Origin: Physcomitrium patens
Taxonomy: Eukaryota > Streptophyta > Bryopsida > Funariales > Funariaceae
NCBI RefSeq assembly: GCF_000002425.4
Contig: NC_037267.1
Span: forward strand, 6,585,396-6,649,395
Length of the DNA stretch: 64,000 nucleotides
Direction: 5' to 3'
Position 1 is the first letter of the stretch. Every line of letters begins with the position of its first letter. This document shows, in pieces, positions 27,370 through 40,707 of this stretch. The notes below the pieces were generated by a model. It made no database searches. It was not told the origin of the DNA and saw only the letters and a list, made by a program, of their open reading frames with translations. Position numbers and translations under genes: made by a program.

Positions 27370-28565
27370 TCATTTATTGTCTTAGGATAAAAATATGCAT
27401 TTAGAATGGTTTGAATCACAAGATATAGTAAGTAGTATAGAAATGCTTAGAAAACTAGAAAATTAGAATGTTAGTGGTGGAAATAGAGTCTTAGTAAGAT
27501 TTGGAGGCAACTATCTTCATTAGTTTAGTATTTTTATTCATTATTGAATAGTAAGGATTATTTATTAAGACAAATATTTATATTAGTCTTCTATCTGTAT
27601 GTACTACTTATAAAAACTATAAATGTTAGTAGTTAGAAGAAGCATGAGAAAGAACCTCATGTCATTTTAGCTATTGGTATAAAAAATAGAATTTATAGTA
27701 GATTTTAATTGATTTTTATTATTATAAAAAATCAGCAAGGTAGGAAAATGTAGCCTTAGATGGATATAAGTATTATAGAAATATTATAGAATTTATTTAG
27801 AATTTTTTAGGAATTTTTAGAACAATTTTTAAGATCTTGGTAAAAATAAGTTTTACGACTTTGGGAGCCTTGATGAAGAAATGGAGGAAGATTTGAAGGC
27901 CACACGAAGATCTTTGACTAATTGGGTGTTTTTGAACACCATGGTGAGGTCAAAATTACAAAAATGTTGGTCCTTCTAGTAGAAAATAGGAGGACCAGCA
28001 GCTAATATAATCCTTGTAGGAAGGGAAGTGCATAAGTTCCATATGGGTTGTAGCACCTTGAAGGTAGTTAGGAGGATAAGACTAAGGCCTCATGGCGCCT
28101 CTAAAACACCCTTATACACTACATGTGAGCCTTGGTGAGGCTCGAATCCTTGATTTATAAGCAAGTTACCTTTGAGATAAAATATTTTTACTTCACTTTT
28201 CAATTATTTATTTCATATCTTTAAAACTTCATAACTTACTCATAGTAATTCGGATTTACATGTTTCTTACGTCATTGGAAAGAAAATAAAATAAAATATT
28301 TAAAAATATAATTTTTATTTTTTTAATTTCATTTTTACTAGGTGAAAATATAGTGAACAAATTGTGACTTAGTTTTGGATGTTGTAATTGCTTCATGTCA
28401 TTTATTTCTATTGCTTTGTGGTTGTTTTTCTTTTGTTCTTATTAATTGCTTACTTCCCTTTACACCACCAATTACAAAAAACTCTTAATTGAGGCCATCT
28501 TGTAACTTAAGTTGAGGAGTGAAAATTTACACTCATAATATAAATATAAAACTTCTTGACAATGA
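27370..28565. mobile_element. unidentified ~1.2-kb insertion inside element M
   Basis: Compared with the corresponding part of element E (about 61,540-61,620), M is interrupted here: the match stops just after 27,350 and resumes near 28,566. The inserted DNA has no coding potential and is the size of a solo LTR. I could not define its ends or a target-site duplication, and it does not match family-3 LTRs by eye. Confidence 0.4.
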
Positions 28566-29761
28566 CAAGTCTTTTTTTGCTAAGTAAGAAGTTCAAAACA
28601 TATTATGTCAATTTGCATAGGATTTGGCCTAGATGAATAAGCTTCCAAAAACTTAGAAGATATTGCTATGACTTGACCTATACTTCTTCAAGCAAATCTT
28701 TATTCTTTATGTCTTTCAAAGAATTGATTTTTGCATGGAATAGCTTCAATAAAAAATTACTTCAATAAGATATTTTTGGTATTGTCAATAATAAATCTTT
28801 AATATTATCTTTTAATCCATATCAAAATTTATTAATAAGAGTTTTATTATTTTAATCTACATTACAAGTAAGGTTTTGAAATTTAGCAACATTTATGGTG
28901 GCTGAACATGGTTTTTATTATAAAAATATGAACTTAATTTCTATTATGATTTTTTAATTATTTTTTCTAAATATAATTATAAATAATTCTAAAAATAAAT
29001 TAAAATTATATAATAGTCTTAAATATTTTTTTTATAAAATATGCAAATCAAAAAATAACACTTTTAAAGAATACTCTTATAAACTTGATTTAAGTAAATC
29101 CATTAGAGTAGTAAGAAAGATGCAACCTTAATTAGAATTTTACATATTATAGAAATCCTTAAAACTTTAATTTTTTTCCATCAAACTTTTTAAACGTACT
29201 TATCTTTGCCTTCTTTATACTTGTAGTAATAAGACTTCTTGAATTTAGTTGTAAACTTAATCCACTTATTTTTCTTAATTACACAATTTCTTTGCATAGA
29301 CTTTGGACTTGATTGCTGACTTCTTCTATAGGTATAGGAATAATATCTCTATGATTCATATTGAAAATATGTAAGATTTCTATTCTAAGAGTGTTGACAA
29401 AATCATAAAGATTTATAATAGTTGCAAATCTATTCTTACTTTTATTAAGAGTAGCATCTATAATTTTTCCTTCTATAAATAAATCAAATAAATTCAAAAA
29501 ATTAAATTAAAAAATATAATCTATAACCTCTAAAATCAAATAAAAATTTCTATAAAAGTTAGTAATCTACTTTCTTTAAAAAAAAATCAATTTAAAAAAA
29601 CTATAAGTTAATTTAAAGGTAGATGGTCTAAAATCTTCAAAAATAAAATAATAGAAGTGAGATAATCCACTTCCAAAATAAAATAAGAAAAATAAGTTAG
29701 GGCTCTTCTTAAATTATCTAAGACATGAATTTTAAAGAACAAAAAGACCAATATACTCTTA

Positions 29762-30112
29762 TGTCACTCGAAAAGACTAAAGAATTATTTAAAGATAATA
29801 TAATATTAAATTAAAATAGCTATTGTCAAAGATAAGAAGACTAAAAAGTCTTGAAAGAAGATTAAAGACTAAAATAGCATTCATAAGAGTAAAGAAGACT
29901 TCACTTTTTCTTCTATATATACTATCTAACTAGAAGTTATATAACAACATTCTATAGGACCTGTCATATATGTCCAAATTATAAGATACATGTCTTAACT
30001 TACAAGACAAGTTTTATATATGTGCTACATAGTTGGTTTGTTCAATTAGCTATCAATACATGCAACAAGTGGCTAACTTGTTGATCAAATTAATAGTTTG
30101 ATTTTCCATCTT
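29762..30112 (-). mobile_element. decayed partial 5' LTR of element M (family 1)
   Basis: Matches the reverse complement of the element A LTR, including the region just downstream of the TATA box and a stretch around 29,930-30,080, with heavy C-to-T and G-to-A change. It starts with TGTCA at 29,762. The upper part of the LTR is missing beyond about 30,112. Confidence 0.65.
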
Positions 30113-30240
30113 TTGTATTCCATTCTATTTAGTTTTGTTTAATTTTATTTTGGTCTATTTTGTCCTACTTTGTGATGAGGTTTTATGTTGTTATAGATTA
30201 GAAGGATCTTAGATTCTCCAAATAGATTGGTCTTCTTTAA
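30113..30240 (+). mobile_element. inverted fragment of a K-family LTR
   Basis: This stretch is the reverse complement of part of the upper LTR of element K (about 37,030-37,150), well conserved over about 120 bp. Its opposite orientation to K means it is a separate insertion or a rearranged piece that truncated the LTR of element M. Confidence 0.55.
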
Positions 30241-30659
30241 ATTATAATACTATATAGAAAAAATATAATCTTCTTAATATAGCTTCATTTATCAAATTTT
30301 ATTTTTATGCACATATTTTTTTTTTATACCAATAAGTAGGAAAATATATACAAAGCAACTCCATCCACTCTTTATTACTACTTACAATGCAACAAATGCA
30401 TGTGCAAAATGTTTATTAACATGATTTTTTGCAATAAAAGTACATTTTTATAAAAATTGGACAAATATATGTCAAAATAAGCAAAGAGATATTTATCTTA
30501 CAAATTTTTTAAGATGTAATAAAATTACCATCAATTTGATTTTGGTTTAGATTTCTTCAAGATTTATTTTGTTAATATTCAACCAATTTCCAAGAAAAAA
30601 TCATATAATCTTTTAAAAAAATTAAAAAAAAATTAAAGGATTTTTTTTAATCTTATTGA

Positions 30660-31143
30660 TTTTGAATAGTGAGTGATCTATATAATATTAAAACTAAATA
30701 AAATTAAATAAAATTAAAAAAATTAAAAAAAATAAGACATAAAATTGAACAAATGAAAATTAAAAAATAAAAATTGAACAAAATAGAATTGGACACAAAG
30801 ATACAAAATTAAACTTTATTAAAAAAAAGGTCCAAAATTATACTTGATCAACTGCCTAAACAATCCTCATTAATTCTATTTATATTTTATCCAACCATCG
30901 TGGAACTTTTTGGAATGTTCATAATGATGGACTCCACTTAGATAACCATCTTAAATTCTTTTTAAAAGGTTTCATGGTAGATCCTACCTAAATAATTAGA
31001 CTAAGTTCTTTCTAGAATGTTCCATAGTAGATTCTATATAGTCTATTAATCTAATCTCAATTCTAAAAACTTCTATAACTTCTGAGATATGGTTCCAACT
31101 ATCTATCTTTATATGTCAACAATACAAATATCTTATTTATACC
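30660..31143 (-). mobile_element. 3' LTR of element K with internal ~60-bp repeats
   Basis: The part from 31,011 to 31,143 matches 37,157-37,290 closely. Between about 30,900 and 31,040 a unit of roughly 55-60 bp occurs three times, whereas the upper LTR has one copy. One unit carries a perfect three-part heat-shock-element pattern. The lower boundary is uncertain because of A-rich degeneration. Confidence 0.55.
31010..31022. promoter_or_regulatory. heat-shock-element-like site in K LTR
   Basis: TTCTAGAATGTTC fits TTCnnGAAnnTTC, the three-unit consensus bound by heat-shock factors. A two-unit GAAnnTTC lies about 90 bp upstream in the neighbouring repeat unit. Activity is untested and the element is decayed. 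Confidence 0.5.
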
Positions 31144-31409
31144 CCATTATAGTTAATCTTCCTCTACAAATATGGATCATCTTTCTTTTGCTTTTAATGG
31201 TATCTCCAAATCGTCCCTTGACAATAGATAAGGTTTTGTGCAGGTTTCCACGTTGCATCGTGGATAGAATAACCTTTCTAAAGAACTTTGTATTGAAGTT
31301 GTGGACGTCTACTCCCACGGTGAAGGCAGCAATACTCTAAAATAATGTCCACTTCATACTCTTTTTGGTCATTAATTACAATTGGTAGTGGTCGTAGTTG
31401 ATGTCAATC

Positions 31410-32670
31410 CGGTTGGAATAGAGAGAATTTGCCTTAAAAAAGTAATGGATTTTTGGTTGTCGCTAATTCCTCAATTAAATCTTAAGATTAAAAAAATACA
31501 AAGTTATATATAATGTTATTCTTATAAGAGTAATTACGTCAATACATAAGCCTTAAGTATCAAAGATCACCAAAAATATGATAAAAATATTATGAATTCT
31601 TATATATCCCTAAAGTGATTTTTTTTCAAACTACAATAGTTCATATCTTATAATTGGATTGTCCAAACAAACCAAAATTTTATATGAAATATTAATATAC
31701 TTTAAAAAACTACCATAATAAATTTCAACTATAAATTCATTACACATCTTGAGATATTATCAAAATCCTAATAATAGCTTCAAACCCTTGTTTACATATG
31801 CTTATATGCAAATTTCTTCATATCTCATAAATTAAATATTTAAATATCATAAAATTTTGATATATAGCTTTTTAAGATAGTAACATTCATTTTTAGAAAA
31901 TTTGAGATAAAAATTCATCTATAAACCTAAGATGTGGCTTCAACTATTACTATCAACAAAATGACTTACTTATTGCCTTTGAATTACATATGCTATCTTC
32001 AATGCTTTATAACTTCATATAAATTCTAAATACAAATATTCTTTCACAAAAGATATAGATCTTAAAATTGTTCTTGTGATTGCACCTATTGATTTCTAAA
32101 ATTTGTCATAAAATTCTTTGTATCGTCAAAAGAGTAATAATATATCTTAAATAGATACTTTAACTTCAAACGGATATAATTCATCATCCTAATTCCATAT
32201 TCTCTAAAATTTGAACACAAATTATTGTTCAAATCTTAAATTTTATAATCTTTGCTTTTGATTCTCAAATGCTTCTTTTGAAGTCACCTAAATCCTTGTT
32301 ATGGTTGTGGATAGCCTACTAAATACCTATTGGGCATGGCCTTTGATCAATAGGGATGAAGAACTTTACTTTTTTCCTTCATCAATCCATACCTTGCTTT
32401 CATGCTTCCAAATAAATTTCTTAGAGGTTTGGATCTTCATTTTTGAGCTCCAATCTTTTCCTTAAATTTTATATTATATATCTAAATTTTATATAATTTA
32501 AACACTATAATCAATGTAAATAAATCTCAAAATAAATTTTCTTACATCAACTCTCTTTAAATTAAGTTACTAACCACTCTAATGTATATGGAAGTGGTTA
32601 TAAGTACATTTATAAATATATTATATATTTAAGTTAATTTTTACATACTATAAAGAATTATAATTTAATA
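31410..32670 (+). mobile_element. family-3 solo LTR (G3) inside element K
   Basis: About 1.26 kb that matches the reverse complement of the G2 and G1 LTRs along most of its length, including segments near 31,720-32,060 and the terminal 32,560-32,670. No internal coding region accompanies it, so it is a solo LTR. The exact ends and duplication could not be fixed. Confidence 0.7.
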
Positions 32671-32699
32671 TCAAAAAGTATTTTGCTCGATATGAAATT

Positions 32700-33850
32700 C
32701 TTTGATTTATGAAACATGAAAGATTGAAAAGTCCTAAAAATGGGGCAGAAGCTCAAGGCGGTATGTGACATCAAAAATCTCTACAGAAATGCAACAAGGT
32801 CCAAGCCATCGAGGTGCCAATTTATGGATTTGGATTGATGTAATAAGTGGCAAGTTGATATTGGAGAGTAACACCTGATCACCCTCCTAGAAGGTCTTGT
32901 ATTGTTGGTAGTTAATCGCATACTGCTTCTATTGATTCTATGTGGTGAGGAGGCAATGTCATGCCTACTATAATGCAATTGTAAGCTATTGTATAAATTC
33001 CTCCATTATCGGGTTGTTGGTGTCTATGGGACGATGGAGAGTTGCCAACATAATTAAATATTAATCAATATTAAGAAAAAATAGTAATTAATTGGAACTT
33101 TCTTGAATACTATAATTATAAGAAACTCCAAGGATGTCAAATATTCATCCTAGTCATTATGATGAACTATTATAAATGCTTGCAATATATCTTTGAAGGT
33201 CCAATTTGCATGCTCTATTTATCTATTTATTTGGAGATAGAAGGTTATAGACATGGCAAGTTATATGCTTAGTAGCTTGAACAAGACTTGCCAAAAACTT
33301 CCCCTGAAGAATAGATCCTGATTTGAAACAATAAAATAAGGTAATCCATTGTGACAAAAGATAATATCAAAGAAGATTCATACAAGTGTTAGGACATTAA
33401 TATTTGAGCGCACCAAGACCAAGTGAAGTTGCTTTGATAGTCAATCCACAAAGACAACAACTATGATGTAATTATGAAGCATTTGCAACAAATACATAGT
33501 GAAATCTATAGTTACATGCTCCTAATGTATCATAGGTAGTAGAATTGGCTGTAATAGTTTAAGAAATGATATATTACATACTTCATTACATTGATATAAC
33601 TTGCACAAGTGTACAAAAATTCAAACATCATAATCCAAACCTATCCAAAATCATGTCTTTAAGATCTGTTCTTAAGTCTTTTTTTGCCTTAAATATCCAA
33701 ATATTGAGATGCCATATCTCTCTTGAAGGATGTACATCTAGAGTATCACATTATCAGGTACATAAATTTGCTTTTTGAAATAAAACAAGCCATTACTAAG
33801 ACTATAATCTTGATATTATATATTACCCATATTTAGCCAATCGCTAATTA
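32700..33850 (-). pseudogene. decayed integrase region of element K
   Basis: Positioned between RNase H and the 3' LTR on the minus strand. The only support is its place in the element and short gypsy-integrase-like phrases in broken frames. Many stops. Confidence 0.4.
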
Positions 33851-34079
33851 TTTTGAAATAAGCATTTTAATGCATAACTTTTTTCTATTCTATTTCTTTT
33901 GTTATATTTAAAATGATATTACTAATCATAGCAACTTCTATCTTGTCTTTCAATTTGGCCTTAAAGTTTAGTCTTCGTAATAAGTTATCTAGTATAATAT
34001 GTTCTCACCTTTGCTTGTATTCAAGCTCAATATAAAAAAATTGCAACTATTCTTCTTGATGATGATGTCATGATTTCAT

Positions 34080-34460
34080 ATTTTTTAGATACAAATCATG
34101 TAGCAAAGATTGATGGTCAGTCCAAATAACCATTGGCTTCTCCAACAGATAGTGTCACCACAGTATTGTGGCATGTACAATTACTAATTGCTCTCGATCA
34201 TATGCAAAGTAATTGTGCTTTGCCTTTTTGAGTTTCTGTGATTTATATGCCATAGGTTGAAGGTCCCTATCAAAGTTTTGTTGAAGGACCCCTCCAATAG
34301 CAAAGTTAAAAGCATCAATGTCAAGTATACAAGAAAGATTGAAATCATATAATTGTAATATTAGAGCAATAATGAGTACCTCTTTTAACCTATTAAAGGC
34401 ACTTTGTTGCTCCAATTTCAATTCAAATGAGGCACCTTTCTCCAATAGGTTTATCAATGA
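34080..34460 (-). pseudogene. RNase H fragment of element K
   Basis: An open frame of 100 codons at 34,155-34,457 reads as the RT-RNase H connection and RNase H start of a gypsy pol: QQSAFNRLKEVL, then DIDAFNFAIGGVLQQ (normally TDASxxAIGAVLxQ), then AYKSQKL and YDREQLVIV. The catalytic Asp is shifted by decay. Confidence 0.8.
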
Positions 34461-35260
34461 GACAAAAATGTATATAAATTCCTGAACAAAATAACAATAA
34501 TATCCAAGAAGATCTAAAAATGAGCAAACTTTAGAAGCATCTTTGGAGATTGGCTAATCTTCTTCTCCTTTTACTTTATCTCACTCCATGCACATACCTT
34601 TGAAGAACACCACATGCTCCAAAAATGTGACTTTTAACTTCTAAAGTTTATATTTTGATTGCTTGTAATAAAAGCAACTATCTTACAAGTGGCACAGTAC
34701 TTTTCATAGGTATTGCTCATGCTCATCAAAGGTTTTATTATATTCAAAGATATCATCAATAAAAAAAATTATATACTTATCCAAAAGGTCTCAAAATAAT
34801 ATGTTCATGTGACCTATGAAAGAGGTTGGAGCATTGGTGAGGCCAAAAGGTAAAATAAGCCATTTAAAATATCCATACTATGTACAAAATATTATCTTTT
34901 TTCTACCTTTTTTTTACAATAAGTGTCTACTAATAGCCATTTTAAAAATCTAATTTATTAAAGATAGTCATACTTTAAAGTTGATCAAGAAGATCATCCA
35001 CATGTGAAAATAGATATACATTCTTAAGAATCTACTTATTGAAGCCTCGATAGTCGATGCCAATCCAAAGTCCACCATCTTTCTTAGGTGCAAAGAATAG
35101 AAGTGCTTCCCATGGTGATGTATTTTTTCAAATGGGGCTCTTTTACAAGAGCTAATCCAATGTCTTCCACAACTCTTTAAGTTTATTTGGTGCTAGGTGA
35201 TAAATTGGTTGACTTGCCTATTTGGCTCTAAGCAATAGTTTTATATGAAAGGGGGCCCCT
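34461..35260 (-). pseudogene. decayed reverse transcriptase region of element K
   Basis: Broken minus-strand frames. The stretch near 34,820-34,870 corresponds to the FGLTNAP region of RT and that near 35,040-35,100 to the region around the first catalytic Asp. No long ORF survives. Confidence 0.6.
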
Positions 35261-35599
35261 CAATCAAGAAGCATGCAAGTACATATGTTAATTAAAAAGA
35301 CATCTCAATATTTTTGTATGAATTGCACTATCCGTTCTACTCCTTTGGCTATCTTTTCTACCATTGATATAAGATTCGAAACTACCATATATATTGATTC
35401 TTTATGTTATATTTGCTTCTTTATAAAAATCATTTCTACAAGTATGTTTTTAATTGCAGATTATTTTTTTTCTTCATTCATTGCACAAGTATAAAGAGTC
35501 ACCTTGTATCTACCATCTTTCAAGGAGATTATTCTTGGTACTCAATCAACTTGCTTATTTTCCATTTCTAGCTATGTCATACTAAGGATAACATGATAT

Positions 35600-35960
35600 C
35601 TTAGCTTTGTTATCGTGAATCTCTCTCTTAAAATATAAGTGTCAGTCAACTTTAAGGTTTCTTATTCAATATATTTTCTTGATCACCTATAAGATATATA
35701 CTCTTTTTCTTGATTACTTTAGTTTTAATCCTAAGTCGATCAATAATTTCAATCAAAATATAATTTTTTATAGAGCTCAAATCCACAAGTATTTGACATG
35801 GCCGTTTTCTTAATAGTTCCATTAGATGCACCAATTGACTCTTTTTATAGTTGTCAAAGGCCATGCTATTTGTCTTTCAAAACTAGTAGCTATCTCTAAT
35901 ATTGGCCCTTGGTGCCTTTATTAGAGAGCTACATTTCTCTTTTTTATTTCATTATTGACT
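35600..35960 (-). pseudogene. decayed protease region of element K
   Basis: An open frame of 70 codons (35,652-35,864) reads QILVDLSSIKNYI, equivalent to the gypsy protease phrase ILVDSGSTHNFI with the active-site Ser-Gly lost. Confidence 0.65.
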
Positions 35961-36087
35961 TGATGAATCTCGAGATTGTGAACCCACCTTGATTTGTTGA
36001 TACTTGAATTTTGACATTTTGGAAACCTTCAATGTAATGGCCTCGCTTCTAATAATAAAAATGTAATTTCTTTTATACCAATATTTG

Positions 36088-36830
36088 TTATCTTTGTGGT
36101 GTCAATGATCCTTGTAGGGCATCAATCTCTATTGGCATTAGTTGTTGTACCATAGTATTAGATAATAGCATAGAACTTTGTATTATAAGTTGAGCTCTAT
36201 GATTTTTGAAATCTATAGCATTGATGCTCTCCACAATCTTAATTGCTTCTTCAAATGTTTGTAGATACTTCAGTTCTACCTCATATTGGACTTCAGGTTT
36301 CAAACCTCATAAGAATCAATCTATCATCTCTACTTTTGAAATATTTCTAATTTAGAGATATAAGGACTTGAATTGAGAAACATGATCTTGCACCAACCTA
36401 GATTGTATAGGATTTGTCAACTGATTGAGTACTATCTTCTCCGCATTGATGGGCCAAAATTGATTCCTAAACTCAATCTCAAACTCCTCTCAATTATAAA
36501 ATCCACCTTGAGCTCCATAGCTTTGAACTTCATATTGCCACCAAATGGTTGCTACATCTCTCAAATAGCTGACTACATACATAATTCTTTTAGTCTTATT
36601 TATCCTAGATAATTAGAGGTATTGTTGCATATTGAAGAACCATCGATATTCATCTTCTTGCATTGAAGTTCTGAAATATGTATTAGAATTATTCAATTTC
36701 AACCTAATAGATGTCGACTCTTTTATCCTAAAGGCTTCTATTTGCCTTTGCAAATTAGCAATCTAGCCTAAGAGGTATTGTATTTGAGCCTCTATTTGAG
36801 ATTGCTTTGTTATATCTTACATGTTATAAT
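36088..36830 (-). pseudogene. decayed gag region of element K
   Basis: Minus-strand frames include a phrase like gypsy capsid C-terminal sequence (KPEVQYEVEL then TFEEAIKIVES). Upstream frames are broken. A (TA)n run lies at the start of the leader. Confidence 0.55.
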
Positions 36831-36865
36831 TTTCTTGCTAAAATTTATTATTATAATGTCTTCTC

Positions 36866-36888
36866 ATATATATATATATATATATATT
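36866..36888. repeat. (TA)n microsatellite
   Basis: About eleven TA units in the leader of element K. Confidence 0.9.
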
Positions 36889-36994
36889 TTTTAAGAGTAG
36901 CTCATAATAGCATCAATACAATATCTAATGTGATTACAACAACTGACCTTGAACTACATGATGGCTATCAACATACTTCCAAAAAAATAGTCTA

Positions 36995-37290
36995 ATATTT
37001 GCTCTACTATCAATGAAATAGGTGCAGTCTATCTAAAGAGTTTAAGATCCTTCTAATCCACAAAAACATAAAACCTCATTACAAAGTAGGATAAAATAGA
37101 TCAAAACAAAATTAAATAGAATTAAACAAAATAGGACACAACAGATAAAATTGAGCATGTTCCATGATGGATGCTACATAGTCCATTAACTTAGCCCCAA
37201 TTCTATAAACTTCTATAACTTCTCAAACTTGATTCCAATTATCTATCTCTATGTATCAATAATACAAATATCTTATTTATACCTTGTTAT
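36995..37290 (-). mobile_element. 5' LTR of element K (partial)
   Basis: Shares its last about 130 bp with the lower LTR and an A-rich portion (37,090-37,150) with the fragment at 30,113. Ends are approximate because neither LTR has a clear TG/CA boundary left. Confidence 0.5.
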
Positions 37291-39120
37291 AATAATATTT
37301 ATATATTAATTCTAAACAGAAGAAAGAATTGATCAATATCTATTACCACAATTTGGATTTGATTTTAGAGGGTCAAAGCCATTTATGTGATAGAGAACCG
37401 CATCAAGATGACAATGGATGCACTTGAAAAAATGAATAAATAAAATCAAAAGATTTGTTGTCTTGGAATTTAGTTGAAAAAATTATGCATACCAAATTTG
37501 TGTACTTTATGATTGAGGATTGTTGTCCACAAGTACATAAGGCTATAGATTTTTAATGATTATTTGATATTAATGAGATAATGGTACAAATTTTTGGGCA
37601 ATTGGCCTATTTTTTGTAAGTAAATTAAAAAAATTAGAAGAATTATGTATATATAGATATATATATAATAAAAATTTATTTATAATTAATAAAAATTTAG
37701 ATTATAATAATATACTAGAGTATATGAAATTATTTTGGATATTGACACAAATTACAATAACAAAAAAATTATAATTTGAATAATATAAGTATAAAAATAA
37801 AAAAAATTCTAAAGTTTTATTGAAATAGCTTAAACACCAAAGCCAAAGCAAATTCTTACAACAAGTTTTTTTACTCTCAAAATCACTCACAACATTTGAC
37901 TTGATAAGAATGTCAAGTCAAGCATTTTTTTCTACTTAAGTATTCAAATTGTAATTGATATGAATCAAATTAATTTATGAAAAAACTATCAATGGATGAA
38001 AAATCACAAATCAAACTAAACTACATATATTTGATGGAATTTGGCATTTGATGCCATATCACATGATAGTTGTGATGTAAACAAAGATTATTACATACAA
38101 TACATCAAGTACTATGAATCAATTATAAAATATATAATTTAAATTAAATACAAATAAATACCAAATACACTTTCAAATGTCCTTTTTAATTGATTAAAAG
38201 CCTTTCTAGTCAACTAAGACTACAGAATTTATATTGTTGAAGATGAACATCACAATGATATTTTTGCCAAACTATACTTCTCTAAATTAATATTGTAGCA
38301 GGTTGACCACTAAAGTGTGTGATACATACAATAGAAATAATCTCCAATCCTTATGAAGAGATGAAGCATGGATAAGAGACTTCTTACAATAAAGACAAAT
38401 TCAAAATTTTTGTAGAAGAATTAAAAGAGATAGTATTAAACATGTTATATATCACCTACATTGGCATTGATCATATAAAAGTATGATAGCACCTCTTTCT
38501 TCTTACTACATAAAAAATAAGAAAGATCAAGTAGCACAAATGCCAATTTATGATGTATAGAGTCACGAATAGGAAGATGATAAGGAACACAATTTTTTGA
38601 ATAATCATGACACTCTTATCCATCGTTGCTTTCCAACAACAAAATACCACTAGGCAATACATTCTTTTTATATAAAATTATATGCCCTACCTTAACATCA
38701 AATATTATAAGCACCTTACGTTGTAAATATACATAATTTTCTTTAAAAAATCTTAATAACTAAGGTTAATAAGTTTTACTACAAATATGAATATATCATA
38801 AAGTATTACAATGTTTAGTGATAGATAAATTCTCCATAATCATAGGCATAGCTTGTTTGAAAAAATTTTCTCAATCATATAGACATTAAGCTGAAACATC
38901 AAGATTATCTAGGTCTATAATTAGAGCTAGCTTCTCTCATACTAAGCTAGGTAGATTTAACTCTAATCTATACAATAATTGATAAAAACTATAAGATATT
39001 AAAGATGCTTGTCTATTGAAGTGATAATCCATTGCAATCTATAGCAACATCAAGTGCCAATTATGATAGTTGCTACAATATAATCCATATTTTTGTAAAC
39101 CACATTTGATAGTTTAAATA
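37291..39120. other. AT-rich spacer, nothing recognised
   Basis: No gene, LTR or coding similarity could be identified. Open frames are short and low in complexity. Probably old transposon DNA. Confidence 0.4.
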
Positions 39121-40707
39121 ACCTACTTATATAGAATTTTTAGGATTTTAACCCTTGATGGTATAAATTATAGCCTAATTCCTTGAATTAGGTTAATTAG
39201 GACTAAAAAGATAAGAGTTAGAAAATTAGAATAGTAACTTAGTTAGTTTAATAATTTAGAGGTTGTTATTCATTACTATAAGGGTTGACTAAAAGCCTAT
39301 GAGTGCATCTATAATCATTCACATGATTTAAAAGTTGGAATTATAATTCTCTAAAAGATTTAGGGAAGTTAGCAATGGTATTTTTGGATTTTTCTCCAAA
39401 TTTGACAATTTTAAGTAGCATGGTGGTTCTTTTACTTAATGGGAGTCTTTTTAATGCAATGGTGGCACTGGATTTACCTCGTGGAGTGAAGAAAACAAGA
39501 TCAGCAACCTCTCCTTCAAAATACAAGAAAAGCAATGAAATTCTCATTTTGAAGAATTTCACAAAAATTGCAGAGATCTTTGTAAGTAAAAACTTCCATG
39601 AAAATTATAATTGAGCATGGATTGAGGCATGTGAGTGTCGATCTTAGCTTTAAAAGGTATTTTGAATATAATAGTGAAGTTAGATTTACAAAAAAAATGC
39701 TTTCTTGACCACTTATAAGAGCCATCAGCCTTAGTAACGAGATTGGCTCTTGGATGAATGAAGGCCGTAGATCTAGATTAGGGATCTTAAAAATCAAGGA
39801 TGGAGATGTAGCCACCCTCCTACAAGCCTCAACTCAATTGCATTGATTTTCCAAGCTCTCTCTCTCTCCTCTTTTGGGTGAAGGGCGGAGCCATGCCAAA
39901 ATTTGGCCGAAATCCTAATCTTAATTTTATTTAGATTTTAATTCTCATTGTGAACCTTTTGATTGTGTATGTATGGATTTTTCATTGTGAAAGATGGTCA
40001 TTAAGTTTAAAAATATGTTTCAATGAGGTAGATATCTCCTCGGCCTTCTAAATACTCCAAGGGTTTCAAGGGCCTCGGATTTTCTTCAATCAGTCACTCA
40101 ATTTCTGTTGTCTCAATGTGAGATTATGAAAAGTTTTAGATTTTGTTGTTAGCTTTCCAACAAGATAAGACTTGCTTGATTTGGAGTAAGAAGGATTTTT
40201 TGGTGAATTTTTGAGTTTGAGGGAGTCGACTGCCTTTGCAGTTTGAATCAATCGAGTTTGGAAAGACATTTCTCAGTGCTTGGTGATTGGATTTATTTAA
40301 AATTTTGGAAGAATCAAGCTTTATAAGCTAATCTCTGAAAGGCAAAAGTTTTGGTGAATTTGAAGACAATCTGAATTTTTAGTGAATTTCTAAGTGAAGA
40401 GGGTTGGTCACCGCGGTAGTTTGGATCAGTCAACTTCAAAGAAGGAATTCTCACGATTGGATCATTAGATTGCAACGAGGATTGTTGGATCAAAAGCGCC
40501 TTCAAGTCAGCCTTGCAACAAGCTTAGAATCATTCAAATTAAAGCTGATTACAAATTTTGGAAAATTTTGGAGTAGAGGGGGGTTGCTACCTTCAATCCT
40601 TAGGTGTTGTCAAGGTACCTTCGCTTTCACCTCTCTCACTTTATTTTTACTATCATCTTCACAGTGAATCGTAAGCTCCACATTTCACTTTTTGGCTAAT
40701 AAATTTT

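Larger units (their letters stand above)
27028..30112 (-). mobile_element. decayed, truncated family-1 chromovirus (element M)
   Basis: Minus-strand relic related to element A. It reads from a 5' LTR (29,762-30,112), through a gag region recognisable near 28,560-28,620, to protease sequence (27,028-27,200). It ends abruptly near 27,030, with RT, integrase and the 3' LTR missing. It carries an inserted 1.2-kb block (27,370-28,565) and is cut on its upper side by other repeat DNA at about 30,112. Nearly every C is lost, fitting long methylation and deamination. Confidence 0.7.
30660..37290 (-). mobile_element. decayed Ty3/gypsy element K
   Basis: Minus-strand relic, order from high to low coordinate: 5' LTR, gag, protease, RT, RNase H, integrase, 3' LTR. 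It is a different lineage from A, B and E: the protease and RNase H wording resembles other plant gypsy elements. LTR-like repeats shared between about 31,011-31,143 and 37,157-37,290 bound it. A family-3 solo LTR (G3) sits between the integrase end and the 3' LTR. Numerous stops and frameshifts. Confidence 0.65.

Noticed and set aside
31089..31340. 83-codon plus-strand ORF near the K LTR
   Set aside because: It spans the LTR boundary and has no homology to gag or pol; the element is coded on the other strand.
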